Shown here: piece after piece, positions 24,831 through 33,557 of the stretch
Position numbering within the stretch: position 1 is the first letter of the stretch
Layout of the letters: every line of letters begins with the position of its first letter
Assembly (NCBI GenBank): GCA_021325375.1
Contig: JAJPHG010000009.1
Coordinates: 62,001-126,000, forward strand
Origin: Alphaproteobacteria bacterium
Lineage (GTDB): Bacteria; Pseudomonadota; Alphaproteobacteria; Micropepsales; Micropepsaceae
Reading direction: 5' to 3'
Length of the DNA: 64,000 nucleotides
Notes under the pieces: generated by a model
Databases searched by the model: none
What the model saw: only the letters and a program-made list of their open reading frames with translations
Told to the model about the DNA's origin: nothing
Made by a program: the position numbers and the translations under genes

Positions 24831-25808
24831 TCAAGCCTCGAGCAATATCTTGCCGATATGGGCGCTCGACGCCATGCGGGCGTGCGCAGCCTGCGCGTCG
24901 GCGAGCGGCAGGACGCTGTCGACCACAGGCTTGATCCTGCCCTCGCCGATCAGCGGCCAGACCTCGCGCAGGAGCGCGTCGCGGATCGCGCCTTTCTCCT
25001 CGTTGGTGCGCGCGCGCAAGGTGGTGGCGAGCAGCGACAGGCGCTTCATCAGCATGGGCGCGAAATTGACGCTCGCCTGCATGCCGCCCTGGTAGGAGAT
25101 GTTGACGATGCGGCCCCAGATCGCGGCCGCGCTCATGTTGCGCTGAATGTAGTCGCCGCCGACCATGTCCAGGATGACGTCGACGCCGCGCCCGCCGGTC
25201 TCGGCCTTCACCACCTCGACGAAATCCTGTTCGCGGTAGTTGATCGCTTTCGCAGCGCCGAGCTTTTCGCACGCGGCGCATTTCTCCGCGCTGCCCGCTG
25301 TGGTGAAAACTTTATGTCCCCGCGCGGAAAGCATCTGGATCGCGGCGGTGCCGATGCCGCTCGAGCCGCCATGGATGAGCACGCTCTCGCCGCGCTTCAG
25401 CCGCGCCGCATCCATCAGGTTGGTCCAGACCGTGAAATGCACCTCGGGGAGTGCTGCCGCGTCGATCAGCGAGACGCCCTTGGGCACCGGCAGCACGCAC
25501 AGGCTGGAGGCGACCGCGTATTGCGCATAGCCGCCGCCGGGGATGAGCGCGCAGACCTCGTCGCCGATCTCGCAATTGCCCACGCCCTCGCCCAGCGCCT
25601 CGACGGTGCCCGACACCTCCATGCCCAGGATCGGTGAGGCGCCCGGCGGCGGCGGGTACATGCCCTTGGCCTGGCTGATGTCGGCATGGTTGAGGCCCGC
25701 GGCCGCGACCCGGATCAGGACCTCGCCGGCTTTGGGCGCGGGCTTGTCGGTCTCGGCGAGCTTGAGCGCATAGGCGTGGCCTGGATTTTCAACCTGGATG
25801 GCCTTCAC
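24831..25808 (-). CDS. NAD(P)H-quinone oxidoreductase, PIG3-type zinc-free MDR family
   Basis: The 325-residue medium-chain reductase reduces quinones with NADPH. The N-terminal part has ETDKPAPKAGEVLIRVAAAGLNHADISQAKGMYPPPPG, the PIG3/QOR signature with N in AAGLNHAD. The Rossmann motif HGGSSGIGTAAIQML (about residues 147-161) binds NADPH. No Cys or His zinc ligands are visible, consistent with the subfamily. The YREQDF and GGRGVDVILDMVGG segments match. It lies beside DUF1192 (divergent) in the neighbourhood of rcdA and rpmE. Confidence 0.93.
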   Translation of the reverse strand: MKAIQVENPGHAYALKLAETDKPAPKAGEVLIRVAAAGLNHADISQAKGMYPPPPGASPILGMEVSGTVEALGEGVGNCEIGDEVCALIPGGGYAQYAVASSLCVLPVPKGVSLIDAAALPEVHFTVWTNLMDAARLKRGESVLIHGGSSGIGTAAIQMLSARGHKVFTTAGSAEKCAACEKLGAAKAINYREQDFVEVVKAETGGRGVDVILDMVGGDYIQRNMSAAAIWGRIVNISYQGGMQASVNFAPMLMKRLSLLATTLRARTNEEKGAIRDALLREVWPLIGEGRIKPVVDSVLPLADAQAAHARMASSAHIGKILLEA

Positions 25809-25881
25809 GATGGAACTCCCAAGTCTTGTGAGCCGGCGAGATTAGAATGAATATGCCGCGTCTGCGAACAGTGGTTCCATC

Positions 25882-26079
25882 ATGCCCTTCGATCCCGACG
25901 ACCTGCCGCGCAAGAAGAAGCTGACCGAGATCGTGCTCGGCCAGGACCTTTACGCCATGTCCGAGCCCGATCTTAATGAACGCATCGCGGAGATGGAGGC
26001 CGAGATCGCGCGCTGCCGCGAGGCGATCAAAGCGAGGCGCGCGACCAAGGACGCGGCCGCTTCGTTCTTCAAGAGCTGA
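25882..26079 (+). CDS. DUF1192 family protein
   Basis: The 65-residue protein has the DUF1192 layout: a short N-terminal DDLPRKKK segment, IVLGQDLYAMSEPDLNERI (with YAMS-EL-ER consensus), then a coiled-coil RIAEMEAEIARCREAIKARR. It is a short protein of unknown function, conserved near rcdA in alphaproteobacteria. It starts divergent from the quinone oxidoreductase and is followed by DUF1465 rcdA on the same strand, 162 bp on. Confidence 0.88.
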   Translation: MPFDPDDLPRKKKLTEIVLGQDLYAMSEPDLNERIAEMEAEIARCREAIKARRATKDAAASFFKS

Positions 26080-26240
26080 CGACGTGGCCTTCAATGATTA
26101 ACGCCGTCGTGCTTAACGTTGCGCCTGCGCAACCATGATCGCGATTAACGTGCGGGGCCTGCGAGTTCCTTCTTGCGAAGGCCGTGTGACTTGATAGCTT
26201 TGACCCGCATGAGTTCGCATGTTTTCCGGGGGCAGCCCAT
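26080..26240 (+). promoter_or_regulatory. Upstream region of rcdA with three TTAACG motifs
   Basis: TTAACG occurs three times, at 26098, 26113 and 26145, in this 161-bp gap. CtrA half sites begin TTAA(C), so regulation of rcdA by CtrA is conceivable. The spacings (11 and 28 bp between motifs) are not the canonical 7 bp. Confirmation would need binding data. Confidence 0.35.
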
Positions 26241-26747
26241 ATGACGCTTGCGCAAAGCGACGACGAGGGCGTTGCCGGCCTCACCCAGCAATCCTTCATC
26301 GGCTCCGCGCTGTTCGAGAAGACGTTCGAGGAGGGCATGTCCCTCGTCGACGAGACGGCGAAATATCTCGACGGCCGCGGCCGCGATGAGGCGCGCGCGC
26401 TGCCGCGCAAGATCGCGATGCTCTATGCGGGCGAAAGCATGCGGGTGACGACGCGGCTGATGCAGGCGGCGAGCTGGCTCTTGGTGCAGCGCGCCGTGCA
26501 TGACGGCGACATGGATGCGAGCGACGCGGCGGGCGATCGCTACCGCCTCGGCTCGCGCGAGATCTGTCTGGGCGGCGGCGGCGAGGGGATCGATCTGCTG
26601 CCCGCGAAGCTTCAGGATCTGCTCGGCCGCAGCGACAATCTCTATCGCCGCATCGCGCGCCTCGACGACGTGCTGTTCCGCGGCGGCGAGTCTCCGCCGG
26701 GCGTCCAGGCGCAGTTCGAAAAGCTGGAACGCGCGTTCGGCAACTAG
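26241..26747 (+). CDS. rcdA: CtrA-degradation adaptor RcdA (DUF1465)
   Basis: RcdA in Caulobacter is an adaptor in the ClpXP hierarchy (with CpdR and PopA) that brings CtrA to the protease at the G1-S transition. The 168-residue protein has the DUF1465 pattern: FEEGMSLVDETAKYLDGRGRDEARALPRKIAMLYAGESMRVTTRLMQAASWLLVQRAVHDGD, then YRLGSR and a C-terminal helix ending in FEKLERAF. The synteny with DUF1192, rpmE and a quinone oxidoreductase is typical of alphaproteobacteria. ctrA lies 6 kb further on. A palindromic terminator follows. Confidence 0.92.
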   Translation: MTLAQSDDEGVAGLTQQSFIGSALFEKTFEEGMSLVDETAKYLDGRGRDEARALPRKIAMLYAGESMRVTTRLMQAASWLLVQRAVHDGDMDASDAAGDRYRLGSREICLGGGGEGIDLLPAKLQDLLGRSDNLYRRIARLDDVLFRGGESPPGVQAQFEKLERAFGN

Positions 26748-26812
26748 CGAATAGCGAATGGTGAGTAGCGAATAGGGTCTATTCGCTATTCGCCACTCGC
26801 TATTCGCCTTTT
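26747..26812. repeat. Imperfect inverted repeat of GCGAATAGCGAA motifs, terminator-like
   Basis: About 29-bp arms (26747-26775 and about 26780-26808) differ at three positions and share the repeated unit GCGAATAGCGAA(T)GGTGAGTAGCG. The right arm ends in CCTTTTCAC, so it can end rcdA transcription. It separates rcdA from convergent rpmE, with stops at 26747 and 26812. Confidence 0.85.
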
Positions 26813-27033
26813 CACTTCACGAAATTCGCGAACTTCTTGTTGAAGCGGGTCAGGCGGCCGCCGCGGTCGAGCAGCTGCTGCTGGCCGCCGGTCCAGGCCG
26901 GATGGGTCGAGGGATCGATGTCCAAGGTCAGCTTCTGGCCCGGCTCGCCCCAGGTCGTGCGCGTCTTGTAGGTCGTGCCGTCGTTCAGCTGGACATCGAC
27001 GAAGTGGTAGTTGGGGTGGATACCCTTTTTCAT
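26812..27033 (-). CDS. rpmE: Large ribosomal subunit protein bL31
   Basis: bL31 is a 50S protein that bridges to the small subunit. The 73-residue sequence begins [29 protein letters not shown], continues [35 protein letters not shown] and has the family ending. It lacks the CxxC pair at residues 16-37 that zinc-binding copies carry, so it is the zinc-independent (C-minus) form. It is convergent with rcdA and divergent from the ABC transporter gene. Confidence 0.96.
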   Translation of the reverse strand: MKKGIHPNYHFVDVQLNDGTTYKTRTTWGEPGQKLTLDIDPSTHPAWTGGQQQLLDRGGRLTRFNKKFANFVK

Positions 27034-27174
27034 GACAGACGGCCTTCCGGGGGCGTTTTTTGAAGCCGGGCCTTATAGGGCAACCCCGCCCGCCCCGCAA
27101 GGCGCCTTCGAAAACCCCTTCGCAGGGCCGTGCTTGCTCCTATATAGGCGGGGGCAGGGAAGGGTTTTGAGGCC

Positions 27175-28995
27175 ATGTCGCAGTCGGGCGAGGAATACGC
27201 AAACGAGGTCGCAAGGGTTGCGGCCGGACGGGCAAAAGCCCGCTCGCTCAAGCCCTTGCGCGGGATCCTGCCGTTCCTCAAGCCCTATCGCTGGCGCATT
27301 GCCATGGCCGCGGTGGCCCTCATCGTCTCCTCGACGGCGACCCTGGTCCTGCCCATGGCCGGCCGGCAGATCATCGATCACGGCTTCGACGAGCGGGCGG
27401 CCGCGCTCATCGGGAAATATTTCCTCGCCTTCATCGGCGTCGCCGCGGTGATGGGCATCTCGTCGGCGACGCGCTTCTATTTCGTCACCTGGATCGGCGA
27501 GCGCGTCGTGGCGGACGTCCGCAAGGCCGTGTTCGACAACGTGCTCAGCCTGACGCCCGCCTTCTTCGAGGTGACGCGCACGGGCGAGGTGATCTCGCGG
27601 CTCACCGCCGACACCACGCTGATCCAGACGGTGGTCGGCTCCTCGGTCTCGGTCGCGCTGCGCAACCTGGTGACGCTCACCGGCGGTTTCGTCCTGATGT
27701 TCGTGACCAGCCCCAAGCTCGCGGCCCTTGTCGTGGCGGCGGTGCTGGTGGTGATGATCCCGCTCATCGCCTTCGGGCGCTGGGTGCGCACGCTGAGCCG
27801 CAAGAGCCAGGACCGCATCGCCGACACCAGCGCGCGGGCGAGCGAGACGCTGCACGCCGTGCAGACGGTGCAGGCCTTCACGCATGAGGCGGCCGAGCGC
27901 ACGGCGTTCGCGCGCACGGTGGAAAGCTCCTTCGACATCGCCATCCGCCGCACGCGCGCGCGCTCGGTGATGACGGCGGTGGTGATCTTCGCGGCGTTCT
28001 CCAGCATCGCGACGGTGGGCTGGGTCGGCGCGCAGGACATCATCCATCACACCATCACGGGCGGCCAGCTCCTCCAGTTCATCTTCTACGCGCTGCTCTC
28101 GGGCGGCGGTATCGGCGCGCTCAGCGAGACCTGGGGCGACATGCAGCGCGCCGCCGGCGCGTCGGAGCGGCTGATCGAGCTGCTCACCACCAAGCCCGCC
28201 ATCTCCGCGCCGCTTGCGCCTAAGACGCTCGCCGAGCCCGCCCACGGCGCGGTCGCGTTCAAGAACGTCACCTTCCGCTATCCCTCGCGCCCCGAGCACA
28301 AGGCGCTCGACGGCATCTCGTTCGAGATCCGTCCCGGCGAGGCGGTGGCGCTGGTGGGGCCGAGCGGCGCCGGCAAGTCGACCGTGTTCCAGCTTCTGCT
28401 GCGCTTCTTCGCGCCCGTTTCGGGCTCGCTCAGCTTCGACGGCGTCGACGTCGCCGATCTGGCGCCCGAGGACCTGCGCCGCCACATCGCGCTCGTCTCG
28501 CAGGACCCCGTGATCTTCTCAGGATCCATCGCCGACAACATCCGCTACGGCCGCGCCGAGGCGAGCGACGAGGACATAAGACGCGCGGCGGAAGCCGCGG
28601 CGGCCGCCGAATTCATCGAAGCGCTGCCCGGCGGCTACGACGCCATCGTCGGCGAGCGCGGCACGACGCTGTCGGGCGGCCAGCGCCAGCGCATCGCCAT
28701 CGCGCGCGCGATCCTGCGCGATGCGCCGCTGCTCCTGCTCGACGAGGCGACGAGCGCGCTCGACGCCGAGAACGAGCGGCTGGTGCAGCAGGGCCTCTCC
28801 AACCTGATGGCGGGGCGCACGACCATCGTCATCGCGCATCGCTTCGCGACCATCCAGCGCCTCAAGCGCATCATCGTGATGGACCAGGGCCGGGTCGTCG
28901 CCGAAGGCAGCCACGCCGAGCTCGTGGCGCGCGGCGGCCTCTACGCGCGGCTCGCCGACCTCCAGTTCAGCCAGAACCTGGCGCTTGCGGGGTAG
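27175..28995 (+). CDS. ABC transporter permease/ATP-binding protein, exporter half-size (MsbA/LmrA type)
   Basis: The 606-residue homodimeric exporter has an N-terminal six-helix ABC_membrane domain (about residues 38-330) and a C-terminal nucleotide-binding domain. Walker A is GPSGAGKST (about residues 396-404), the signature is LSGGQRQRIAIARAI, Walker B is LLLLDEAT and the H-loop is IVIAHR. Likely substrates are lipids, peptides or drugs; the sequence does not decide. The stop is followed after 3 bp by the paraoxonase-like gene. The start at 27175 opens with a hydrophilic tail before helix 1. Confidence 0.93.
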   Translation: MSQSGEEYANEVARVAAGRAKARSLKPLRGILPFLKPYRWRIAMAAVALIVSSTATLVLPMAGRQIIDHGFDERAAALIGKYFLAFIGVAAVMGISSATRFYFVTWIGERVVADVRKAVFDNVLSLTPAFFEVTRTGEVISRLTADTTLIQTVVGSSVSVALRNLVTLTGGFVLMFVTSPKLAALVVAAVLVVMIPLIAFGRWVRTLSRKSQDRIADTSARASETLHAVQTVQAFTHEAAERTAFARTVESSFDIAIRRTRARSVMTAVVIFAAFSSIATVGWVGAQDIIHHTITGGQLLQFIFYALLSGGGIGALSETWGDMQRAAGASERLIELLTTKPAISAPLAPKTLAEPAHGAVAFKNVTFRYPSRPEHKALDGISFEIRPGEAVALVGPSGAGKSTVFQLLLRFFAPVSGSLSFDGVDVADLAPEDLRRHIALVSQDPVIFSGSIADNIRYGRAEASDEDIRRAAEAAAAAEFIEALPGGYDAIVGERGTTLSGGQRQRIAIARAILRDAPLLLLDEATSALDAENERLVQQGLSNLMAGRTTIVIAHRFATIQRLKRIIVMDQGRVVAEGSHAELVARGGLYARLADLQFSQNLALAG

Positions 28996-28998
28996 CAT

Positions 28999-30072
28999 AT
29001 GAAACCGGCCAGGCGCATCGCGATCATCGTGGCCACGGTTCTCGTCGTGGGCATCGGCGGGCTTGCCGCGCGCACGATGATCCTGGCGGGCGTGTTCGAC
29101 ACGGTGAAGCCGGTGCCGCGGATCTGCAAGACGCTGAGCGACGTCACCGGCGTCGAGGACATCGCGGTGGATTCGAAGGACGGCCTCGTCTTCCTCTCCG
29201 CCACCGACCGCCGCGCCATCGCGCAGGGAAAGCCGTCCAAGGCCGACGGCATCTACACCGCTTCGCTGGCGCATCCGGAAAGCGGCTTCAAGCATCTCGA
29301 CGGCGCGCCGGAGGTCTTCCATCCGCACGGCATCAGCCTCTACCGCGCCCCGGACGGCTCGCTCACGCTCATGGCGGTCAACCACATGACGCCGCAGCGC
29401 TCGGCGGTGGACATCTTCGAGGTCGACACGGCGAACGGCGCGGCGCGCCTGAAGGAGACGGGCGACATCCAGGGCGACAAGCTCATCAGTCCCAACGACG
29501 TCGCCGCGGTCGGCAAGGACCAGTTCTACGTCACCAACGACCACGGCAGCCGCACCGAGCTCGGCGTGACGCTGGAGAACTACCTCACCCTGCCGCGCGC
29601 CAATGTGCTCTTCTTCGACGGCATGATCTTCCGCGAGGCGGCGACGGGCCTCGTCTTCGCCAACGGCATCAACGTCTCGCCCGACGGCGAGCACGTCTAC
29701 GTCGCCGAATCCACCGCGCGCCGCGTGCAGACGTTCAAGCGCGATCCGTTCACGGGCAGGCTTGCGCCCGAGAACGTGTTCGCGTTCCCCTCGGGTCCCG
29801 ACAACATCGATGTGGGCGAGAAGGGCGATCTGTGGATCGCGGGGCATCCCAAGATGTTCGATCTCGTGGCTTACGCAAGCGACCCTTCGAAGCCCTCGCC
29901 GACCGAGATCTTCCACGTCCGCGTCACCGGCGGCATCCCGCAATCGGCCGAGCCCGTCTACGTCAATCCGGGGCGCGAGATCGGCGCGGGCAGCGTCGGT
30001 GCCCAGGCCGGCAAGAACATCTTCATCGGCTCGATCTTCGATCCGAAGATCCTGGAATGCGCGCTGCCGTGA
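28999..30072 (+). CDS. Paraoxonase/arylesterase-like (SMP-30/PON) six-bladed propeller hydrolase
   Basis: The 357-residue protein has an N-terminal transmembrane or signal segment (about 6-25: IAIIVATVLVVGIGGLAA), then a beta-propeller of the arylesterase (PON) family. Typical PON blocks are visible: VEDIAVDSKDGLVFLSATDRR, FHPHGISLYRA (calcium and catalytic His region), SPNDVAAVG, FANGINVSPDG and GPDNIDVGEKGDLWIAGHPK. PON-type enzymes hydrolyse lactones, esters or acyl-homoserine lactones; the substrate is unknown. It begins 3 bp after the ABC exporter, so they are co-transcribed and may act on a common compound. Confidence 0.85.
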   Translation: MKPARRIAIIVATVLVVGIGGLAARTMILAGVFDTVKPVPRICKTLSDVTGVEDIAVDSKDGLVFLSATDRRAIAQGKPSKADGIYTASLAHPESGFKHLDGAPEVFHPHGISLYRAPDGSLTLMAVNHMTPQRSAVDIFEVDTANGAARLKETGDIQGDKLISPNDVAAVGKDQFYVTNDHGSRTELGVTLENYLTLPRANVLFFDGMIFREAATGLVFANGINVSPDGEHVYVAESTARRVQTFKRDPFTGRLAPENVFAFPSGPDNIDVGEKGDLWIAGHPKMFDLVAYASDPSKPSPTEIFHVRVTGGIPQSAEPVYVNPGREIGAGSVGAQAGKNIFIGSIFDPKILECALP

Positions 30073-30075
30073 TTG

Positions 30076-30951
30076 TCAAGCCAGCGTCCGGCCGGTCATC
30101 TTCTCGAGCACCCTGATCGGCGCGCGCTGGGGCTCGGCCATCGCCTCGATGCCGAGATGGAAGGTCTGCTCGAGCACGAACTGGCCCGACAGCGCGGCAT
30201 GCATCACCTGGTCGGTGTAGCAGAGCCATGTCGAGCCGGGCGGGAATTTGATCTCCGTCTTGGTCGTTGCGCGCTGATAGTCCGTGTCGAGCTTGGCCGT
30301 GTCGTGCAGCCCGAGCATGAGATTGTCGTAAGGGCTGCGCAGGCCGTTCGCCGGATGGGTGAGGAAGTTGATCCAGCTCTGGATCGCCGGCGGCGTCCTG
30401 ACCTTAGGCAGCATGGTCCCGGCCATGTCCGCGAAAGGCTCGCCCACGTTCCATACGCGCGGCAGATCGCCCGGGTGAATGTTGGAGAACAGCCGCATGA
30501 TGCGCCGTCCGCGCATCGGCCGCGTCGGGAAGGCGTCGACGTGAAGACGCGTGTCGTCGTGCACCGGCGAATAGCTGCGCCCCGCGATCTCGGCCGGACG
30601 GTACGAGGTGCGCGCGCGCTCGAGCCCGGCCGCGTAGCTCGGGAACAACCCGCTCACCAGCGCGACCGCTGCGCCCGCGAAGCGCTGCATCATCGCCTGC
30701 AGCAGCGCGTTCTGGTCCGCTCCCCCGCTCTGGTGCTTGAGCCGGCCCGAGGGATCGAGGCTGATGTTCTTGGCGCGGCCGCTGGAAAGCTCCGGCGTCA
30801 AAAGCGCGCGTTCCTCGGGGCGCACGGTAAACGCGAGCGCGGGGAAGAACAGGACATGGCCGCTTTCGAGCGCCGCGATGGCGCGCGCGCGTCCGGCGGC
30901 GTCGAAAGGTCCCGTCCACGTCTGAAGGTTGAAGGATTCAAGGACGTTCAT
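30076..30951 (-). CDS. kdoO: Kdo 3-hydroxylase (KdoO) family Fe(II)/2-oxoglutarate dioxygenase
   Basis: KdoO hydroxylates the outer Kdo of lipopolysaccharide inner core in several proteobacteria. The 291-residue protein has LESGHVLFFPALAF, the LTPELSSGRAKNISLDPSGRLKH block, YRPAEIAGRSYSPVHDDTRLHVDAFPTRPMRGRRIMRLFSNIHP (HVD supplies the His and Asp of the iron triad) and PPGSTWLCYTDQVMHAALSGQFVLEQTFHL (second iron His). These are family hallmarks. I chose the ATG at 30951, removing 40 unsupported residues. Convergent with the arylesterase gene, divergent from the sulfatase. Confidence 0.88.
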   Translation of the reverse strand: MNVLESFNLQTWTGPFDAAGRARAIAALESGHVLFFPALAFTVRPEERALLTPELSSGRAKNISLDPSGRLKHQSGGADQNALLQAMMQRFAGAAVALVSGLFPSYAAGLERARTSYRPAEIAGRSYSPVHDDTRLHVDAFPTRPMRGRRIMRLFSNIHPGDLPRVWNVGEPFADMAGTMLPKVRTPPAIQSWINFLTHPANGLRSPYDNLMLGLHDTAKLDTDYQRATTKTEIKFPPGSTWLCYTDQVMHAALSGQFVLEQTFHLGIEAMAEPQRAPIRVLEKMTGRTLA

Positions 30952-31127
30952 GCAGCTCACTATAGCGAAGGACGATCCGCTACGCAGCCTATGCGCTTTG
31001 TTAATGTGGCCGGGGCGTTGCCAGCCCACCGCTTTCGGGCGATGCTTGCGAAACCAAGCAGATTCAGCCAAGAGCCCGATCGCCGGACCCTATCGTGTGG
31101 GCTGCGCGGGCTCGCCGGGAGGTTCGC

Positions 31128-32528
31128 ATGCTCGACCGCAGGACGATTTTGAAGCTGGCCGCCTCGACCCCGGCGCTGCTGTCGACCAAAGCGGGAGCCG
31201 AGCGGGCGTTCCGCCGCGGCGGCGCGGCGCTTCCCAATTTCATACATATCTGCGTCGACGACCTGCGGACATCCGATGTCGTTCCCGACATCATGCCGCA
31301 TGTGTGCAAGGTCATGGGCAATCCGAGCCTCAAATTCGCGAACCATTCCGTGCCCTTCACGCTTTGCGCGCCGTCGCGCGTCAGCATCCTGACCGGGCTC
31401 GAGCCGCACAATCACGGCGTGCTGACGGACCACGCGCCGGGCGGCTACACCGGGTACGAGCCGCTCGAGGGCAATTCGCTCCCGGTATGGCTTACGAATG
31501 CGGGCTATTACGTCGGACACGTCGGCAAGTTCATCAACGACTACAACCTGATCGCGCCGGATCATGTTCCGCCGGGCTATGCCGATTGGCGCGCGATGTC
31601 GTGCGCCTTTGAACTATACACGAACTTCACGCTCAACGAGAACGGGACCCAGGTCGCCTACGACAACGGCGAGTACACCACCGACGTCTTCGTGGAGAAG
31701 GTGCTCAATTTCATCGCCACGGCGCCGCAGCCCTTCGCGATGTTCTTCTGGCCGAACTGCTGTCACTGGCCTTCGATACCGGCGGTTCAGGACGCCGGTA
31801 CGTTCGCAGACGTGGACATGCCGATATCTCCCTCTTTCGACGAAGCGGACGTGTCGGACAAGCCCCGCGCCATTCAGAAGCTTCCGCTGTTTGGAAAGAA
31901 GCAGAAGCAGCAGATTGAGCACAAGTGGCGGACCAGGGCGGAATGCCTTCAGTCTCTCGACCGCGGCATCAAGACGATCATGGAGACGCTCCAGACCGGC
32001 GGGTTGCTTTCCAACACCCACGTCATGTTCACGTCCGACAACGGTCTCGTCGAAGGCGAGCACCGCATACAGAAGGAGAAGAACGTTCTCTATGAAGAGG
32101 GCGTCACCGTTCCGTTCTACTGGCATCAGCCCAGCGGCTACAACGCGAAATGCACTCATCCGGTTTCGAATATCGATGCGACCGCGGCGATGGTGGAGCT
32201 TTCCGGCGCGACCGCGCAACGCGTGCTGGACGGCATGTCGCTCACGCCATTGCTCGCCGATGTTTCCGCGCCGTGGAAAACCGCGGCGTTGGTCAAGAGC
32301 TATAAGACGGACGGCATCTGCACCCAGCAGTATCGCTATATCGAGTGGTCGAACGGCGACAAAGAGCTCTACGACATGACGATCGATCCCTATCAGCTCG
32401 ACAACAAGGCGGGCTTGTCCGCCTACCAGGACATCCAGCAGGCCTGCGCGACCGCGTTGGCGTCGCTGGAGGGCTGCGCAGGCGATACCTGCTCCTGGAC
32501 CGGAAAATTTCCGCCGCCGCCGGCTTGA
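31128..32528 (+). CDS. Tat-exported sulfatase-family hydrolase with CxPSR motif
   Basis: The 466-residue enzyme hydrolyses a sulfate ester or related phosphoester. A twin-arginine-type signal (DRRTILKLAASTPAL, residues 3-18) leads it to the periplasm. The active-site Cys C80 in TLCAPSRVSILTG is converted to formylglycine by a maturase. Metal ligands lie in FIHICVDDLR (about residues 38-47) and MFTSDNGLVEGEHR (about 305). It ends in a DMTIDPYQLDNKAG segment typical of choline- or arylsulfatase-like enzymes, then a Cys pair. RBS GGGAGG precedes 31128. No anaerobic sulfatase-maturase is in the window. Confidence 0.88.
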   Translation: MLDRRTILKLAASTPALLSTKAGAERAFRRGGAALPNFIHICVDDLRTSDVVPDIMPHVCKVMGNPSLKFANHSVPFTLCAPSRVSILTGLEPHNHGVLTDHAPGGYTGYEPLEGNSLPVWLTNAGYYVGHVGKFINDYNLIAPDHVPPGYADWRAMSCAFELYTNFTLNENGTQVAYDNGEYTTDVFVEKVLNFIATAPQPFAMFFWPNCCHWPSIPAVQDAGTFADVDMPISPSFDEADVSDKPRAIQKLPLFGKKQKQQIEHKWRTRAECLQSLDRGIKTIMETLQTGGLLSNTHVMFTSDNGLVEGEHRIQKEKNVLYEEGVTVPFYWHQPSGYNAKCTHPVSNIDATAAMVELSGATAQRVLDGMSLTPLLADVSAPWKTAALVKSYKTDGICTQQYRYIEWSNGDKELYDMTIDPYQLDNKAGLSAYQDIQQACATALASLEGCAGDTCSWTGKFPPPPA

Positions 32529-32553
32529 GCGCGATCCTGCTTCGAGCATCAAA

Positions 32554-32586
32554 CAAAAAAGGGCGCCGCGACGGCGCCCTTTTCAT
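32554..32586. terminator. Bidirectional terminator between sulfatase gene and ctrA
   Basis: A perfect 8-bp GC stem (32561-32568 with 32572-32579) with a 3-nt loop is flanked by AAAAAA on the left and TTTT on the right, so it ends both convergent genes. Confidence 0.88.
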
Positions 32587-32610
32587 TTCGATAGGGGGAG
32601 TGAGCTGTAC

Positions 32611-33303
32611 TTAAGCCGCCTGACTCTCTACGGGATCGCGCAACACATAGCCGCGGCCCCAGACGGTTTCGATGTAGTTGTCGCCGTTGGTCGCGGCGGC
32701 GAGCTTCTTGCGCAGCTTGCAGATGAAGACGTCGATGATCTTGAGCTCGGGCTCGTCCATGCCGCCATAGAGATGGTTCAGGAACATCTCCTTGGTCAGC
32801 GTCGTGCCCTTGCGCAGCGAGAGCAACTCCAGCATCTGGTATTCCTTGCCGGTCAGATGCACGCGGCTGCCGTCGACCTCGACCGTCTTGGCGTCGAGAT
32901 TGACCGTGAGCTTGCCGGTGGTGATGACCGACTGGCTGTGGCCCTTGGAGCGGCGCACCACCGCCTGGATGCGCGCGACCAGCTCGTCCTTGTGGAACGG
33001 CTTGGTCATGTAGTCGTCGGCGCCGAAGCCCAGGGCCTTGACCTTCGCTTCCACGATGGCGTTGCCCGACAGGATGAGGACCGGCGTCTGCACCTTGGCG
33101 ACGCGCAGGCTCTTCAGCACCTCGAAGCCGCTCATGTCGGGCAGCTGCAGGTCGAGCACGATGATGTCGTAGTCGTAGAGCTTGCCGAGGTCGACGCCCT
33201 CCTCGCCCAGATCCGTCGTGTAGACGTTGAAGCCCTCGCTCCTCAGCATCAGCTCGATGCTGCGCGCCATGGCGCTGTCGTCTTCGATCAGGAGAACGCG
33301 CAT
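32611..33303 (-). CDS. ctrA: Cell-cycle response regulator CtrA
   Basis: CtrA is the master regulator of alphaproteobacterial cell cycle and motility; its phosphorylated form binds TTAA-type boxes. The 230-residue protein begins [20 protein letters not shown], with phospho-acceptor D51 in [11 protein letters not shown] in LILSGNA, K in YMTKPF, then a C-terminal OmpR-type winged helix (about 125-225). The C-terminus ends in Ala-Ala, matching the Caulobacter ClpXP degradation signal. It is divergent from fliI across a 254-bp region with CtrA-like motifs, an arrangement seen in other alphaproteobacteria. A bidirectional terminator follows. Confidence 0.98.
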   Translation of the reverse strand: MRVLLIEDDSAMARSIELMLRSEGFNVYTTDLGEEGVDLGKLYDYDIIVLDLQLPDMSGFEVLKSLRVAKVQTPVLILSGNAIVEAKVKALGFGADDYMTKPFHKDELVARIQAVVRRSKGHSQSVITTGKLTVNLDAKTVEVDGSRVHLTGKEYQMLELLSLRKGTTLTKEMFLNHLYGGMDEPELKIIDVFICKLRKKLAAATNGDNYIETVWGRGYVLRDPVESQAA

Positions 33304-33557
33304 GTCTCGTCACCTCATTTGCGGAGCGGTTCTCGGACCCCCCGCGGTTAACCGAAGGTCAGAACCGTAAAGTTAAATGGTTAACATTGGCTTTCATTGA
33401 TCCACCGAACTGAGAGATCGAAAAGTCCGGGTTAATACCGACCCCGGTAGTGACGACCATCCCCTTGATTCGATTTGTTAAGTTTACCGCGACTTAAAAC
33501 CTTCACTGCAAGATGCGTCATTCTGAGGGCGGCAGAACGCCCCTTTAAGGACGATGC
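33304..33557. promoter_or_regulatory. ctrA / fliI divergent promoter region with CtrA-like boxes and a GANTC site
   Basis: GGTTAACC is a palindrome at 33346-33353. ATGGTTAA (33377-33384) is the reverse complement of the TTAACCAT half site. A further TTAA at 33373 is next to it, TTAAT at 33432, and TTAA at 33478 and 33494. GATTC at 33467-33471 is a CcrM (GANTC) methylation sequence. Autoregulation of ctrA and control of fliI is inferred. Confidence 0.6.

Noticed and set aside
26080..26240. Exact TTAA-N7-TTAA CtrA site before rcdA
   Set aside because: The three TTAACG motifs have gaps of 11 and 28 bp, not 7 bp, so they cannot be called full sites.
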